Source of the DNA: an uncultured Bacteroidales bacterium
Lineage (GTDB): Bacteria; Bacteroidota; Bacteroidia; Bacteroidales; Paludibacteraceae
Assembly: GCA_902774995.1 (NCBI GenBank)
Contig: CACYKR010000013.1
Span: 1-36,054, forward strand
Reading direction: 5' to 3'
Length of the DNA stretch: 36,054 nt
The notes beneath the pieces are model-generated. The model was not told the DNA's origin and searched no databases. It worked only from the letters and a program-made list of their open reading frames with translations. Below, piece by piece: positions 16,578 to 24,295 of the stretch (position 1 is the first letter of the stretch; the number at the start of each line of letters is the position of its first letter). The position numbers were made by a program, and so were the translations under genes.

Positions 16578-18367
16578 AACGTGTTTTCTTTCAATGTAAT
16601 GGTTAACTTGTCATCTTTTGCGGAAATAGTGCTACTATACATCACACGTTGTAACAATCCTTCACCAAACTCTTTAGCATCAATACCACGTTGGAATAGT
16701 TCGTAATCCATCATAGTTTTTATAAAATCCTCTTCGTATATCTCAAAAGGTTTTTCTGGCATCTGATACGAAAGATGTTCATTCGGATGAATGATTTGAC
16801 GAGTATGGAATTGCTCATCCTCTCCGTTCTGAATCGCACGTATCCAATAATCCTCTTTTTCTTGCCAGCGATTCTTGATGTCCTGACGACCTTGGTTTTT
16901 TACCGTTTCCAGTCCATCTTCCGCTATATAATATCCGATAATATCACGTCCGTTTTGTGGATGTCCGGCAATAAAAACGAATACAGAAGTTGTAACACCT
17001 TGACCAAAGAATAAATTTTCAGGGAACTTGACTATCGTAGTTAATGTATGGTTCTTTAATAATTTGTTGCCATACTTCTTATCTACCATATTTTTCTCCA
17101 ACTTCTTATCCGGCAGGATAAAAGCGCATTTCGTTCCTTGAGGGACGGAATCAAGAACATTTTTAACTATCTTTAGGCAGCCATATTTTGTTTCAAAAGG
17201 AGGATTCATCAGAACTTTTGTTATTCCTTTTGATTTTATCCATTCAGACGCCTCTTTGGTGCGCGAATCTGCATGTTCGAGGTTTGTCTTACCATCTTTG
17301 TGGATAAGCATATTAGCGCACGCAAGAGCATATATTTCTCTATCCCATTCAATGCCAAACAATTGTTCCCTTTTGATTTGTATTGCTTCTTGCGCATGCA
17401 CTCCACCGGCTTCCTTTATCATATTGCACATGGCCTTGACAAGAAATGCTCCAGATCCACAAGCGGCATCTAACACACGGTCATCTTTATTTACATCAAT
17501 GAGACGATATATGAAAGAGGTGATATGATCAGGTGTAAATACTTGTCCTGATTCTGACTTCTTTTTATATCGGTTAAACTCATTAAAGAAAATACCCATT
17601 ACATCTTCTCCGTTCCAATAATCAGAGTTTACACATTCAGAGATAGCAGAAATCCATCTTATAAAATCCGATATGGCTTTTGGATTATCGGGATTATTCA
17701 TCTTGATTTCAGAATAGACTTCTGTCAACAACTCCAATTTTGCATTTATTCTCTGATCTTCTTTCAAATGCAAAGATAATGTGTCCAATATAGAAGCTTT
17801 CATCACCTGAAACGACATATTCTTGTCCAAGATTGCGCCATATCTTTTTGCGACCAAGGCACAAGCAGTAAATATCATTCGATGATACAGATTCTTTATT
17901 CCAAATTCAGTATGCAGTGTATCATTTATTTGCTTTGTCAGACGGTAAATCTGCTGTTTATCTATCTTTTCTTCCGAATAGAGCCGTTTATAATAACTTT
18001 TATTCTGAAGTGTAGATGCTATTCCTGTAACTTCCGTTTGGTTCTTGAATACACGAATATCAGAACCATTGTAAAGAATACCTACTACTTTTGAGTATTT
18101 TGGACGAACAATGGCTATATTCTTTTGTATTTCAGTCTCCCATTTCTTCTTGTAAAGATCTTCTTTTTCTGACTTTGTTTCAAGTATAATAGCCACTTCC
18201 CCCTTGTCATTGGGCAAGTACCAACCATCAGGCTTATTGCTGTTTCCAGAAAAGCCTAATTGGTTAAATGTAGTGATTTGTCCTGTACCCTGTAGTACAT
18301 TCGCTTCACCATCATCAAATCCGAGAATAATCTTGGCTTCGTCTCTTACTTGATCTTCTGTTCTCAT
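16574..18367 (-). CDS. BcgI-like fused restriction nuclease/N6-adenine methylase
   Basis: A 597-residue single chain with an N-terminal PD-(D/E)xK nuclease domain and a gamma-type N6-adenine methyltransferase. Nuclease motif: PD46-47, then ETK at 63-65 in AIILETK. Methylase motifs: GQVFTP (274-279), motif I DAACGSG (300-306), FGIEWD (337-342), motif IV NPPF (388-391), then FGQGVTTSVFVF. Size and layout fit BcgI subunit A (about 640 residues, type IIB), which with a B subunit both cleaves and methylates; no separate HsdR gene is present, consistent with that. A type I HsdM with a decayed nuclease-like N-terminus is the alternative, but the intact motif argues against it. Confidence 0.84.
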   Translation of the reverse strand: MRTEDQVRDEAKIILGFDDGEANVLQGTGQITTFNQLGFSGNSNKPDGWYLPNDKGEVAIILETKSEKEDLYKKKWETEIQKNIAIVRPKYSKVVGILYNGSDIRVFKNQTEVTGIASTLQNKSYYKRLYSEEKIDKQQIYRLTKQINDTLHTEFGIKNLYHRMIFTACALVAKRYGAILDKNMSFQVMKASILDTLSLHLKEDQRINAKLELLTEVYSEIKMNNPDNPKAISDFIRWISAISECVNSDYWNGEDVMGIFFNEFNRYKKKSESGQVFTPDHITSFIYRLIDVNKDDRVLDAACGSGAFLVKAMCNMIKEAGGVHAQEAIQIKREQLFGIEWDREIYALACANMLIHKDGKTNLEHADSRTKEASEWIKSKGITKVLMNPPFETKYGCLKIVKNVLDSVPQGTKCAFILPDKKLEKNMVDKKYGNKLLKNHTLTTIVKFPENLFFGQGVTTSVFVFIAGHPQNGRDIIGYYIAEDGLETVKNQGRQDIKNRWQEKEDYWIRAIQNGEDEQFHTRQIIHPNEHLSYQMPEKPFEIYEEDFIKTMMDYELFQRGIDAKEFGEGLLQRVMYSSTISAKDDKLTITLKENTL

Positions 18368-18373
18368 AGTATA

Positions 18374-19015
18374 CTATTCTTCATTTTCTTTTCTAATATC
18401 ATCCAATACTTTTCCGTTGTAGGAGAAGTATTTGGCTCCTTGGTATGCGCCGGAAGCGTTGCGGTGGTCTTCGGGCATAAATGTTCCCACAAAAGGAGAG
18501 AGTTTATAAATCCGCCCTTCATACTCAATGGAATCATCAGATGCGACTTTCACAGTGATGCCTGTAGGAATAAAAGTGACTTGTTCGCCAATCTTAATTC
18601 CGCACATGGAGAACTTGAAACGTGCGCGTTTGACTTCCCGTTTCGGTTGAGGTTCCGGCTGTTTCTCCACTACGGGTTTGTTGTCTTCATATAAAGTTAC
18701 CTCGGCATCATCAATGGTCATAGCTATGTCACGGAAGATATCCAATGCCATTTGCGGCGGTACGTTAAAGAACTCACGGTTTTGGCGAATACGCAAATCC
18801 GTCAGTCGGTCTATGGTTTTATGCACCAACTTCTCCACCTCATTATATTTAGAGGTCTTCATAGTGGCAAAAATCTCGAACGGAAGAGGCACAGCAGTAT
18901 TATCCAGTTCTTTGCTCCGTATATCGACAGGGCGACTGCTTTTGCCAATCTTCACCCAATCCTCACGGAAACTGGGATTGGTGAGAATATACACATATCC
19001 GGGTTCTTTATTCAT
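18374..19015 (-). CDS. GIY-YIG nuclease (T5orf172-type) with DUF4357-like C-terminal domain
   Basis: A 213-residue protein. Residues 6-85 form a GIY-YIG domain of the T5orf172/Mug113 group: GYVYIL (6-11), VKIGKS (21-26), Arg33, the Glu61/His65 pair in EKLVH and the REFF motif (80-83). A charged linker (110-130) leads to a DUF4357-like domain (about 130-208: FKFSMCGIKIGEQVTF, VEYEG-like IEYEG, SYNGKVLDDIR). Such proteins often sit in restriction loci. It ends 6 bases before the nuclease-methylase gene, so it is translated with it. It could be an accessory nuclease or a DNA-binding regulator of the system; the sequence does not decide. Confidence 0.78.
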   Translation of the reverse strand: MNKEPGYVYILTNPSFREDWVKIGKSSRPVDIRSKELDNTAVPLPFEIFATMKTSKYNEVEKLVHKTIDRLTDLRIRQNREFFNVPPQMALDIFRDIAMTIDDAEVTLYEDNKPVVEKQPEPQPKREVKRARFKFSMCGIKIGEQVTFIPTGITVKVASDDSIEYEGRIYKLSPFVGTFMPEDHRNASGAYQGAKYFSYNGKVLDDIRKENEE

Positions 19016-19041
19016 GATTATATAGTGTTATTGTTGCTTAC

Positions 19042-19611
19042 TCATTTGTGCGATTCCGCAGCCACGGAGGGTGGCGGGGTTATTAAATCGGATTTTGTCT
19101 CCGCCGGTGACGAATTTGATCCTGTAGATAATTTGGTTTGCTTATTTGACGAAATCGCATATACATTATAAAATTTCCTGCATTTGGTCAGCGTCTCCAC
19201 ACTCCAACCTTTTCCAAACCGCTCTGTTAGTTTTTGGCTCAATTCTTTCAATACGCCTTGCCCATAAGCTGCACTTGACCACTGGCGGAAAGCTATAGCC
19301 CGTTTGGAATTTACACGATAGCCAACAGATAATATTGCATCCAAATTATAGAACAGAGTGCTGTAAACTTTGCCATCTGCAGCAGTATGTTCCAAAATGG
19401 AACTAACTGAGTTTGGGTTAAGTTCTCCCTCAATAAAAATATTGCGTAAGTGTTTTGTAATAGCAGGACGTTTTACGCCAAACAAATCAGCCATTTGCTT
19501 CTGCGTCAGCCACACGGTTTCGTTCTCCATGCGCACATCGAGTTGAACCGTGTTGTCTTCTGCACGATAGATGATTATCTCTCCTCTATTTTCAATGGGC
19601 TTCTCGTTCAT
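19042..19611 (-). CDS. RhuM-like N-terminus fused to a DUF1016-like segment (probable chimera)
   Basis: A 189-residue protein. Residues 1 to about 108 match the RhuM/virulence-protein N-terminus (GEIIIYRAEDNTVQLDVRME, WLTQKQMADLFGVKRPAITKH, FYNLDAILSVGYRVNSKRAI). RhuM proteins are usually about 330 residues. From about residue 112 the sequence changes to the winged-helix-like N-terminal segment of DUF1016 (YhcG) nucleases: YGQGVLKELSQKLTERFGKG, then CRKFYNVY. After residue 155 the tail (ending TPPPSVAAESHK) resembles neither family, and an adjacent frame also stays open there. The gene starts 24 bases after the murA stop with no visible promoter. Probably a recombinant remnant or regulator; function unknown. 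Confidence 0.65.
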   Translation of the reverse strand: MNEKPIENRGEIIIYRAEDNTVQLDVRMENETVWLTQKQMADLFGVKRPAITKHLRNIFIEGELNPNSVSSILEHTAADGKVYSTLFYNLDAILSVGYRVNSKRAIAFRQWSSAAYGQGVLKELSQKLTERFGKGWSVETLTKCRKFYNVYAISSNKQTKLSTGSNSSPAETKSDLITPPPSVAAESHK

Positions 19612-19635
19612 ACTTAACTATTGCATTTATACCGC

Positions 19636-20943
19636 TTACTCTTCTCGTTTGATGCAGGCACCGAGGGCGTTGAGGCGGGACTCGATGTCTTCGTAACCGC
19701 GGTCGATCTGGTCAATGTGGTCAATGCGGGACGTGCCTTCGGCAGACATGGCGGCAATCAGCATGGCAATACCCGCACGGATGTCGGGGGAAGTCATGTT
19801 GTTACGCTTCAGTTGGCGCTCATGGTTATGCCCCACGACTACCGCCCTATGCGGGTCGCAAAGGATAATCTGCGCACCCATGTCAATCAGTTTGTCCACA
19901 AAGAAGAGACGGGACTCAAACATCTTCTGATGTATCAGTACGGAGCCCTTTGCCTGGGTAGCAACCACCAAGAGGACAGACAGCAAGTCCGGCGTGAGTC
20001 CGGGCCACGGGGCGTCGGCTACCGTAAGGATGGAGCCGTCGAGGAAGGACTCAATCTCGTAGTGCTCCTGCGCAGGGATGACGAGGTCGTCGCCCTCTTC
20101 GTCAATGCGGATACCGAGGCGGCGGAAGGCGTCGGGGATGATACCCAAGTCGCGGATTCCGGCATTTTTTATGCGGAGTTCAGAACCGGTGATAGCCGCC
20201 ATGCCGATGAACGAACCGACCTCAATCATATCTGGCAGCAGTTTATGCTGCGCGCCGTGGAGGGCTTTGACTCCTTCGATGGTCAGGAGGTTTGAGCCTA
20301 CTCCGCTGATTTTCGCGCCCATGTTATTGAGAAGTCGGCAGAGCTGCTGCACATAAGGCTCGCAGGCTGCATTATAAATCGTGGTTGTGCCTTTCGCCAT
20401 GACCGCCGCCATGATGATGTTCGCTGTTCCGGTGACGGACGCCTCGTCGAGCAACATGTACGCGCCCTTGAGGTGCTTGCCGTCAAAACGGTACGCCAGC
20501 AGGTTCTGGTCGTAGGTAAAGGTAGCCCCGAGGTTCACCATTCCCTGGAAGTGCGTGTCCAGCCGACGACGGCCGATCTTGTCTCCGCCGGGTTTGGCGT
20601 ACGTCACTTCGCCCAAACGCGCCAAAAGCGGACCGATGAGCATGACCGACCCACGGAGTTTATTGCATTTCTTGAGGAAATCCGCCGAACGGAGATACGC
20701 TGTGTCGAGGTTAGCCGCCGTGAAGGCGAACTTGCCTTTCGAGAGTTTCTCCACCGTGACGCCCATCGACGCAAGGAGGTCGATGAGATTGTTCACGTCG
20801 AGGATATTCGGGAGGTTGTCAATGACGACTGTCTCGCGTGTCAAGAGCACTGCACAGAGCACCTGTAACGCTTCGTTCTTGGCACCCTGCGGGGTGATTG
20901 TACCATGTAGCTTATGTCCGCCTTCTATTACAAATGTAGCCAT
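19636..20943 (-). CDS. murA: UDP-N-acetylglucosamine 1-carboxyvinyltransferase MurA
   Basis: A 435-residue MurA, which transfers enolpyruvate from PEP to UDP-GlcNAc in the first committed step of peptidoglycan synthesis in the cytoplasm. It begins FVIEGGHKLHGTITPQGAKN with the substrate-binding Lys-Asn pair (22-23). The active-site loop reads KPGGDKIGRRRLDTH: Asp121 stands where most MurA enzymes have the Cys attacked by fosfomycin. This Asp form is functional and insensitive to fosfomycin in other bacteria. It follows murB by 22 bases on the same strand. The defence genes begin 24 bases after its stop. Confidence 0.95.
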   Translation of the reverse strand: MATFVIEGGHKLHGTITPQGAKNEALQVLCAVLLTRETVVIDNLPNILDVNNLIDLLASMGVTVEKLSKGKFAFTAANLDTAYLRSADFLKKCNKLRGSVMLIGPLLARLGEVTYAKPGGDKIGRRRLDTHFQGMVNLGATFTYDQNLLAYRFDGKHLKGAYMLLDEASVTGTANIIMAAVMAKGTTTIYNAACEPYVQQLCRLLNNMGAKISGVGSNLLTIEGVKALHGAQHKLLPDMIEVGSFIGMAAITGSELRIKNAGIRDLGIIPDAFRRLGIRIDEEGDDLVIPAQEHYEIESFLDGSILTVADAPWPGLTPDLLSVLLVVATQAKGSVLIHQKMFESRLFFVDKLIDMGAQIILCDPHRAVVVGHNHERQLKRNNMTSPDIRAGIAMLIAAMSAEGTSRIDHIDQIDRGYEDIESRLNALGACIKREE

Positions 20944-20965
20944 TCAATATTTACAATTTAATCAT

Positions 20966-21892
20966 TTAGATATAATTTACCTCGGGTGAGATGGTAATGC
21001 CGAATTTGTCTTTTACGCTTTTGCTGATTGCGTCAGCCAGATCGATGATGTCTTCGGGCGTGGCGTGGTCGGCATTGACGATGACAAGCGGCTGTTTGGG
21101 CCATACCTGTGCGCCTCCAAGCGTCTTGCCCTTCCATCCGCACTGCTCGATAAGCCACGCAGCAGGAATCTTGACCAGCCCGCCTTCAACAGGGAAATGC
21201 GGCATATCGGGATAGCGTTTGAGGAGTTCGCCGGCTTGCTGTTGCGGGACAAACGGGTTCATGAAGAACGAACCGGCAGATCCCACTTCACCCACCGCGG
21301 GCAGCTTCGCCATGCGGGTCTGAATAATTTCCTCGCGGGTCTTGGACGCCTCGCCGGGTTTGACCTTATACACGACGGAAGTGACGATATACTTGCCTTT
21401 GAGTTCGTGTTTGAAAATACTGTCGCGATAGCCGAAACGGCATTCCTCGTTGGTGAAGACACGTTCTTCGAGAGTCTCCACGTTGATGGTATTCACGCGC
21501 AGAATAACATCTTTCGCCTCCACGCCGTACGCGCCTACGTTCTGTACCGCACTTGCTCCTACTTCACCCGGAATAAGACTCAGTTTCTCCAGCCCCGAAT
21601 ACCCCATATCGGTTAACTGGGCAATCATGTCATCGAGACGCAAACCGTTCTGCGCCTCTACCGTCTCGTCATCTATAAAACGCGCTCTCGCCATTCCGGA
21701 ATGGAGGATCACACCCTCAAAATCTTTGGTAAAAAGCAGGTTGGAGCCCTGCCCTATATGTAAGAAAGGTTCCCCTTTATGCTCCCTGAGCACCTGCCGC
21801 AACTCATCCAAGGAATAGTACTCGATAAAGAGACGCGCCTTGACGTCCATGCCGAAAGTGTTAGGAATTGAGGCATTTTCACATTGATTCAT
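20966..21892 (-). CDS. murB: UDP-N-acetylmuramate dehydrogenase MurB
   Basis: A 308-residue FAD-dependent MurB that reduces the MurA product to UDP-MurNAc with NADPH. Visible motifs are the FAD-binding GQGSNLLF, PGEVGASAVQNVGAYG, FGYRDS and the catalytic serine region GSAGSFFMNP. It directly precedes murA, giving consecutive steps in one unit. The first 14 residues (MNQCENASIPNTFG) are partly encoded by an AT-rich TCATTT-type junction repeat, and a second in-frame Met (residue 15) exists, but residues from NTFG onward are typical of MurB, so the upstream ATG is kept. nadE ends 16 bases upstream. Confidence 0.94.
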   Translation of the reverse strand: MNQCENASIPNTFGMDVKARLFIEYYSLDELRQVLREHKGEPFLHIGQGSNLLFTKDFEGVILHSGMARARFIDDETVEAQNGLRLDDMIAQLTDMGYSGLEKLSLIPGEVGASAVQNVGAYGVEAKDVILRVNTINVETLEERVFTNEECRFGYRDSIFKHELKGKYIVTSVVYKVKPGEASKTREEIIQTRMAKLPAVGEVGSAGSFFMNPFVPQQQAGELLKRYPDMPHFPVEGGLVKIPAAWLIEQCGWKGKTLGGAQVWPKQPLVIVNADHATPEDIIDLADAISKSVKDKFGITISPEVNYI

Positions 21893-21908
21893 TTTCTCAT
21901 TTATTCAT

Positions 21909-23840
21909 TTAAATACACGACGCATCGGACGGCATTCTCCAGTCGCCGCGGGGTGAAAGGGAAACACTTACTACTTTCGGTCCGTCAGGCATGGCGGTGC
22001 GCTTGAACTGCTGGGTGCAGAAACGGCGCATGAAGGTGTTGAGCCATTTGTCGATGGTAGCCTCATCGTACTGGTCTTCAAAGGCCTGGCAAGCCATGTA
22101 TTTGATTTTCTCGCGGGTGAAACCGAAGCGGAGGAAATAATAGATGAAGAAATCATGCAGGTCGTACGGTCCCACTTTGTCCTCCGTCTTCTGCGCTATC
22201 TCGCCGTTCTCGTCCGTAGGCAGCAGTTCCGGCGAAACGGGCGTATCAACAACGTCCATCAATATGGACCGGAGTGGCTCGCCGTAGAGGTTCTGCGCCG
22301 CATAGCGGACGAGGTAACGCACCAGGGTCTTGGGTATGCCGGCATTGACGCCGTACATGGACATCTGGTCGCCGTTATAGGTACACCATCCGAGCGCCAG
22401 TTCGCTCAGATCGCCCGTACCGACCACCAGACCGTTGAGTTCGTTGGCCAGATCCATAAGTATCAAGGTACGTATGCGCGCCTGGGCATTCTCATAAGCC
22501 GCGTCATGAACGTCCATGTCATGCGCGATGTCGCTCAGATGCTGCGTAGCGACCTCGCGGATGGGTATCTCGCGGTGGGTGATTCCCAACTCCTCCATGA
22601 GCCGGAGGGCATTCTGGTACGTGCGTCCGGAAGTACCGAAACCGGGCATGGTGACACCGACTATCTTAGTCCGGTCGATTCCCAACATATCCGCCGTCAT
22701 GACACACACGAGGAGAGCAAGCGTACTATCCAGTCCGCCGGAGATACCTATCTCCAGCGTATCCGCGTGAGTGTGCTCCCACCGGCGCGCCAAGGCGCTG
22801 GTCTGGATAGAGAAGACATCCATGCAGTACTGGTCCTCTTCGCCTTTCTTAGGCAAGAAGGGCGAGGTAGAGAAGACGCGATGGACGGGTTCGGTAAACT
22901 CTTCCTCGCGCTCGATAGGAGCGACGTTGATATGGCGGTAATGGCCGGTTTTATCCTTCGTAAAGTTGGTATTACGCTGCCTGTCCGTACGGAGACGCTC
23001 TATATCCAACTCACTGACAATCATGGAACTCGTACGCTGGAACCGCTCGCCTTCCTCCAGCATCGTACCGTTCTCGGCGATATACGTACTGCCGGAGAAG
23101 ACTACGTCTGTCGTTGACTCGCCTACACCGGAAGAGGTGTAGATATATCCGCAATGGACGCGCGCCGACTGCTGGGTAATCATCTGACGGCGGAAAGCAT
23201 GTTTGCCTACGAGGCAGTTGGAACTGGAGAGGTTGAAGATGAGTTCAGCGCCCTGAATAGCGAGCTGGGTAGAAGGCGGCAGCGGAGACCACAGGTCCTC
23301 GCATATCTCCACGCCAAACGTGTAGTTGCGGGTCGTGAAGAGCAAATCGGTACCAAAAGGCACTTCCCCGCTCCATATCTCTATTTTCGGGATACGCGGC
23401 GCTACGCCCCCGGGAGTGTACTCACGCGCAGCGCGTCCGGAGGTGAACCATCGTTTCTCGTAGAACTCACCCGTGTTCGGCAGGTTGACCTTGGGCACAA
23501 CACCCATGACCTCACCGTCGGTTATCACAAACGCACAGTTAAAGAGGTCGTTATCCACCTGCAGCGGCGCTCCTACAAGGACGATGATGGCTTTTCCGCG
23601 CGTATAATCACAGATTCCTTCCAACTCGCGCAGGCTGTTCTGCTGCAAAGCCTGGGTGAAGAACAAATCGGCGCATGTATAACCCGTCACCGTCAGTTCC
23701 GGAAAACAAATCACCTCCACTCCCTGCGCTATCGCTTCGTCAATCTGGAGCTTGACCTGCTCCGCATTGTACCTGCAATCCGCTACGCGCATGGCCGGCA
23801 CAGCAGCCGCCACCCGCACAAATCCAAAATTGGCATTCAT
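21909..23840 (-). CDS. nadE: glutamine-dependent NAD+ synthetase
   Basis: A 643-residue two-domain NadE. The N-terminal nitrilase-type glutaminase has the Glu48-Lys117-Cys180 triad (CFPELT, PKVNLPNTGEFYE, EICEDLW) and releases ammonia. The C-terminal synthetase has the pyrophosphate loop SGGLDST (367-373) and amidates deamido-NAD+ with ATP. The length fits the glutamine-dependent class. It heads the minus-strand run nadE-murB-murA, and its promoter shares a -33 element with the divergent hpf promoter. The start at 23840 is about 16 bases from the predicted transcription start. Confidence 0.95.
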   Translation of the reverse strand: MNANFGFVRVAAAVPAMRVADCRYNAEQVKLQIDEAIAQGVEVICFPELTVTGYTCADLFFTQALQQNSLRELEGICDYTRGKAIIVLVGAPLQVDNDLFNCAFVITDGEVMGVVPKVNLPNTGEFYEKRWFTSGRAAREYTPGGVAPRIPKIEIWSGEVPFGTDLLFTTRNYTFGVEICEDLWSPLPPSTQLAIQGAELIFNLSSSNCLVGKHAFRRQMITQQSARVHCGYIYTSSGVGESTTDVVFSGSTYIAENGTMLEEGERFQRTSSMIVSELDIERLRTDRQRNTNFTKDKTGHYRHINVAPIEREEEFTEPVHRVFSTSPFLPKKGEEDQYCMDVFSIQTSALARRWEHTHADTLEIGISGGLDSTLALLVCVMTADMLGIDRTKIVGVTMPGFGTSGRTYQNALRLMEELGITHREIPIREVATQHLSDIAHDMDVHDAAYENAQARIRTLILMDLANELNGLVVGTGDLSELALGWCTYNGDQMSMYGVNAGIPKTLVRYLVRYAAQNLYGEPLRSILMDVVDTPVSPELLPTDENGEIAQKTEDKVGPYDLHDFFIYYFLRFGFTREKIKYMACQAFEDQYDEATIDKWLNTFMRRFCTQQFKRTAMPDGPKVVSVSLSPRGDWRMPSDASCI

Positions 23841-23862
23841 GGTTCAAATAATATTTTGCGCA

Positions 23863-23894
23863 CAAAATTACAAAAAAATTTTGATATGTGCAAA
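23863..23894 (-). promoter_or_regulatory. nadE promoter
   Basis: On the minus strand TTTG (23891-23894), a 20-base spacer and TAATTTTG (23863-23870) fit the Bacteroidetes consensus. The -33 box reads TTTGCACATATC and overlaps, on the other strand, the -33 box of hpf. The start would be near 23856, giving a leader of about 16 nt. Confidence 0.8.
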
Positions 23895-23910
23895 AAAAAG
23901 TGTATCTTTG
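23880..23910 (+). promoter_or_regulatory. hpf promoter
   Basis: TTTG (23880-23883), a 19-base spacer and TATCTTTG (23903-23910). The -33 box TTTGATATGTGC overlaps the nadE -33 box on the opposite strand. The predicted start near 23917 leaves a leader of about 30 nt. Confidence 0.82.
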
Positions 23911-23945
23911 CAGAAAAATTTGTAGAACCCTTAAAATTTTGTACT

Positions 23946-24221
23946 ATGAATCTAACCATTAATGCCGTGAATTTCGAGATGGCTGAGAAACTCGAACAGT
24001 TTATTGAGAAGAAGATGAATCGTTTTGAGCGTCATTTGGCGGGAGACGACAAAGTAGAGATCCGAATGAGTGTGATCAAGCCGCAGGCCAACGCAAACAA
24101 GGAAGTGAAAGTACGTATTGCAGGTCTGTTTGCCGAGAAGACTGCCGACAGTTTTGAGGAAGGTCTGGACGCATGTCTGGCTGCTCTCGAACCGCAATTG
24201 GAACGCCGTAAAAATGCATAA
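23946..24221 (+). CDS. hpf: short ribosome hibernation-promoting factor (HPF/RaiA family)
   Basis: A 91-residue protein of the HPF/YfiA (RaiA) family: MNLTINAVNFEMAEKLEQFI, the EIRMSVIKPQANANKEVKVRI strand region and a C-terminal helix (EEGLDACLAALEPQLERRK). It binds the small ribosomal subunit near the decoding and mRNA channel and inactivates ribosomes in slow growth. It is the short form, without the dimerisation domain of long HPF. The ATG at 23946 is chosen from family length and the promoter at 23880-23910; a longer in-frame reading upstream crosses that promoter and nadE and is not real. A strong hairpin follows the stop. Confidence 0.92.
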   Translation: MNLTINAVNFEMAEKLEQFIEKKMNRFERHLAGDDKVEIRMSVIKPQANANKEVKVRIAGLFAEKTADSFEEGLDACLAALEPQLERRKNA

Positions 24222-24238
24222 TGATTGCATAAAGTAAC

Positions 24239-24274
24239 AAAAAATGGCATACAAATTTGCGTATGTCATTTTTT
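24239..24274 (+). terminator. hpf terminator overlapping the metK promoter
   Basis: A 14-bp stem forms between AAAAAATGGCATAC (24239-24252) and GTATGTCATTTTTT (24261-24274), with one G-U pair and an 8-base loop, and runs into a U tract. The 3' arm and loop are at the same time the -33 element of the metK promoter (TTTGCGTATGTC from 24256). Confidence 0.8.
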
Positions 24275-24287
24275 TTGTGTACCTTTG
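24256..24287 (+). promoter_or_regulatory. metK promoter
   Basis: TTTG (24256-24259), a 20-base spacer and TACCTTTG (24280-24287). The extended box is TTTGCGTATGTC. The predicted start near 24294 leaves a leader of about 117 nt that contains the riboswitch. Confidence 0.87.
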
Positions 24288-24295
24288 CACCCGAT

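Noticed and set aside
16574-18367. A plain type I HsdM, with HsdR lost.
   Set aside because: The N-terminal PD...ETK nuclease motif and the length fit a fused BcgI-like enzyme that does not need HsdR.
22155-23117. A 320-codon plus-strand frame inside nadE, and a similar 327-codon one at 10233-11216 opposite the DUF4421 gene.
   Set aside because: Both are antisense shadows of well-supported genes with no family resemblance and no promoter.
23154-23945. A long upstream extension of the hpf reading frame.
   Set aside because: It runs antisense through nadE and over both promoters; the 91-residue HPF starts at 23946.
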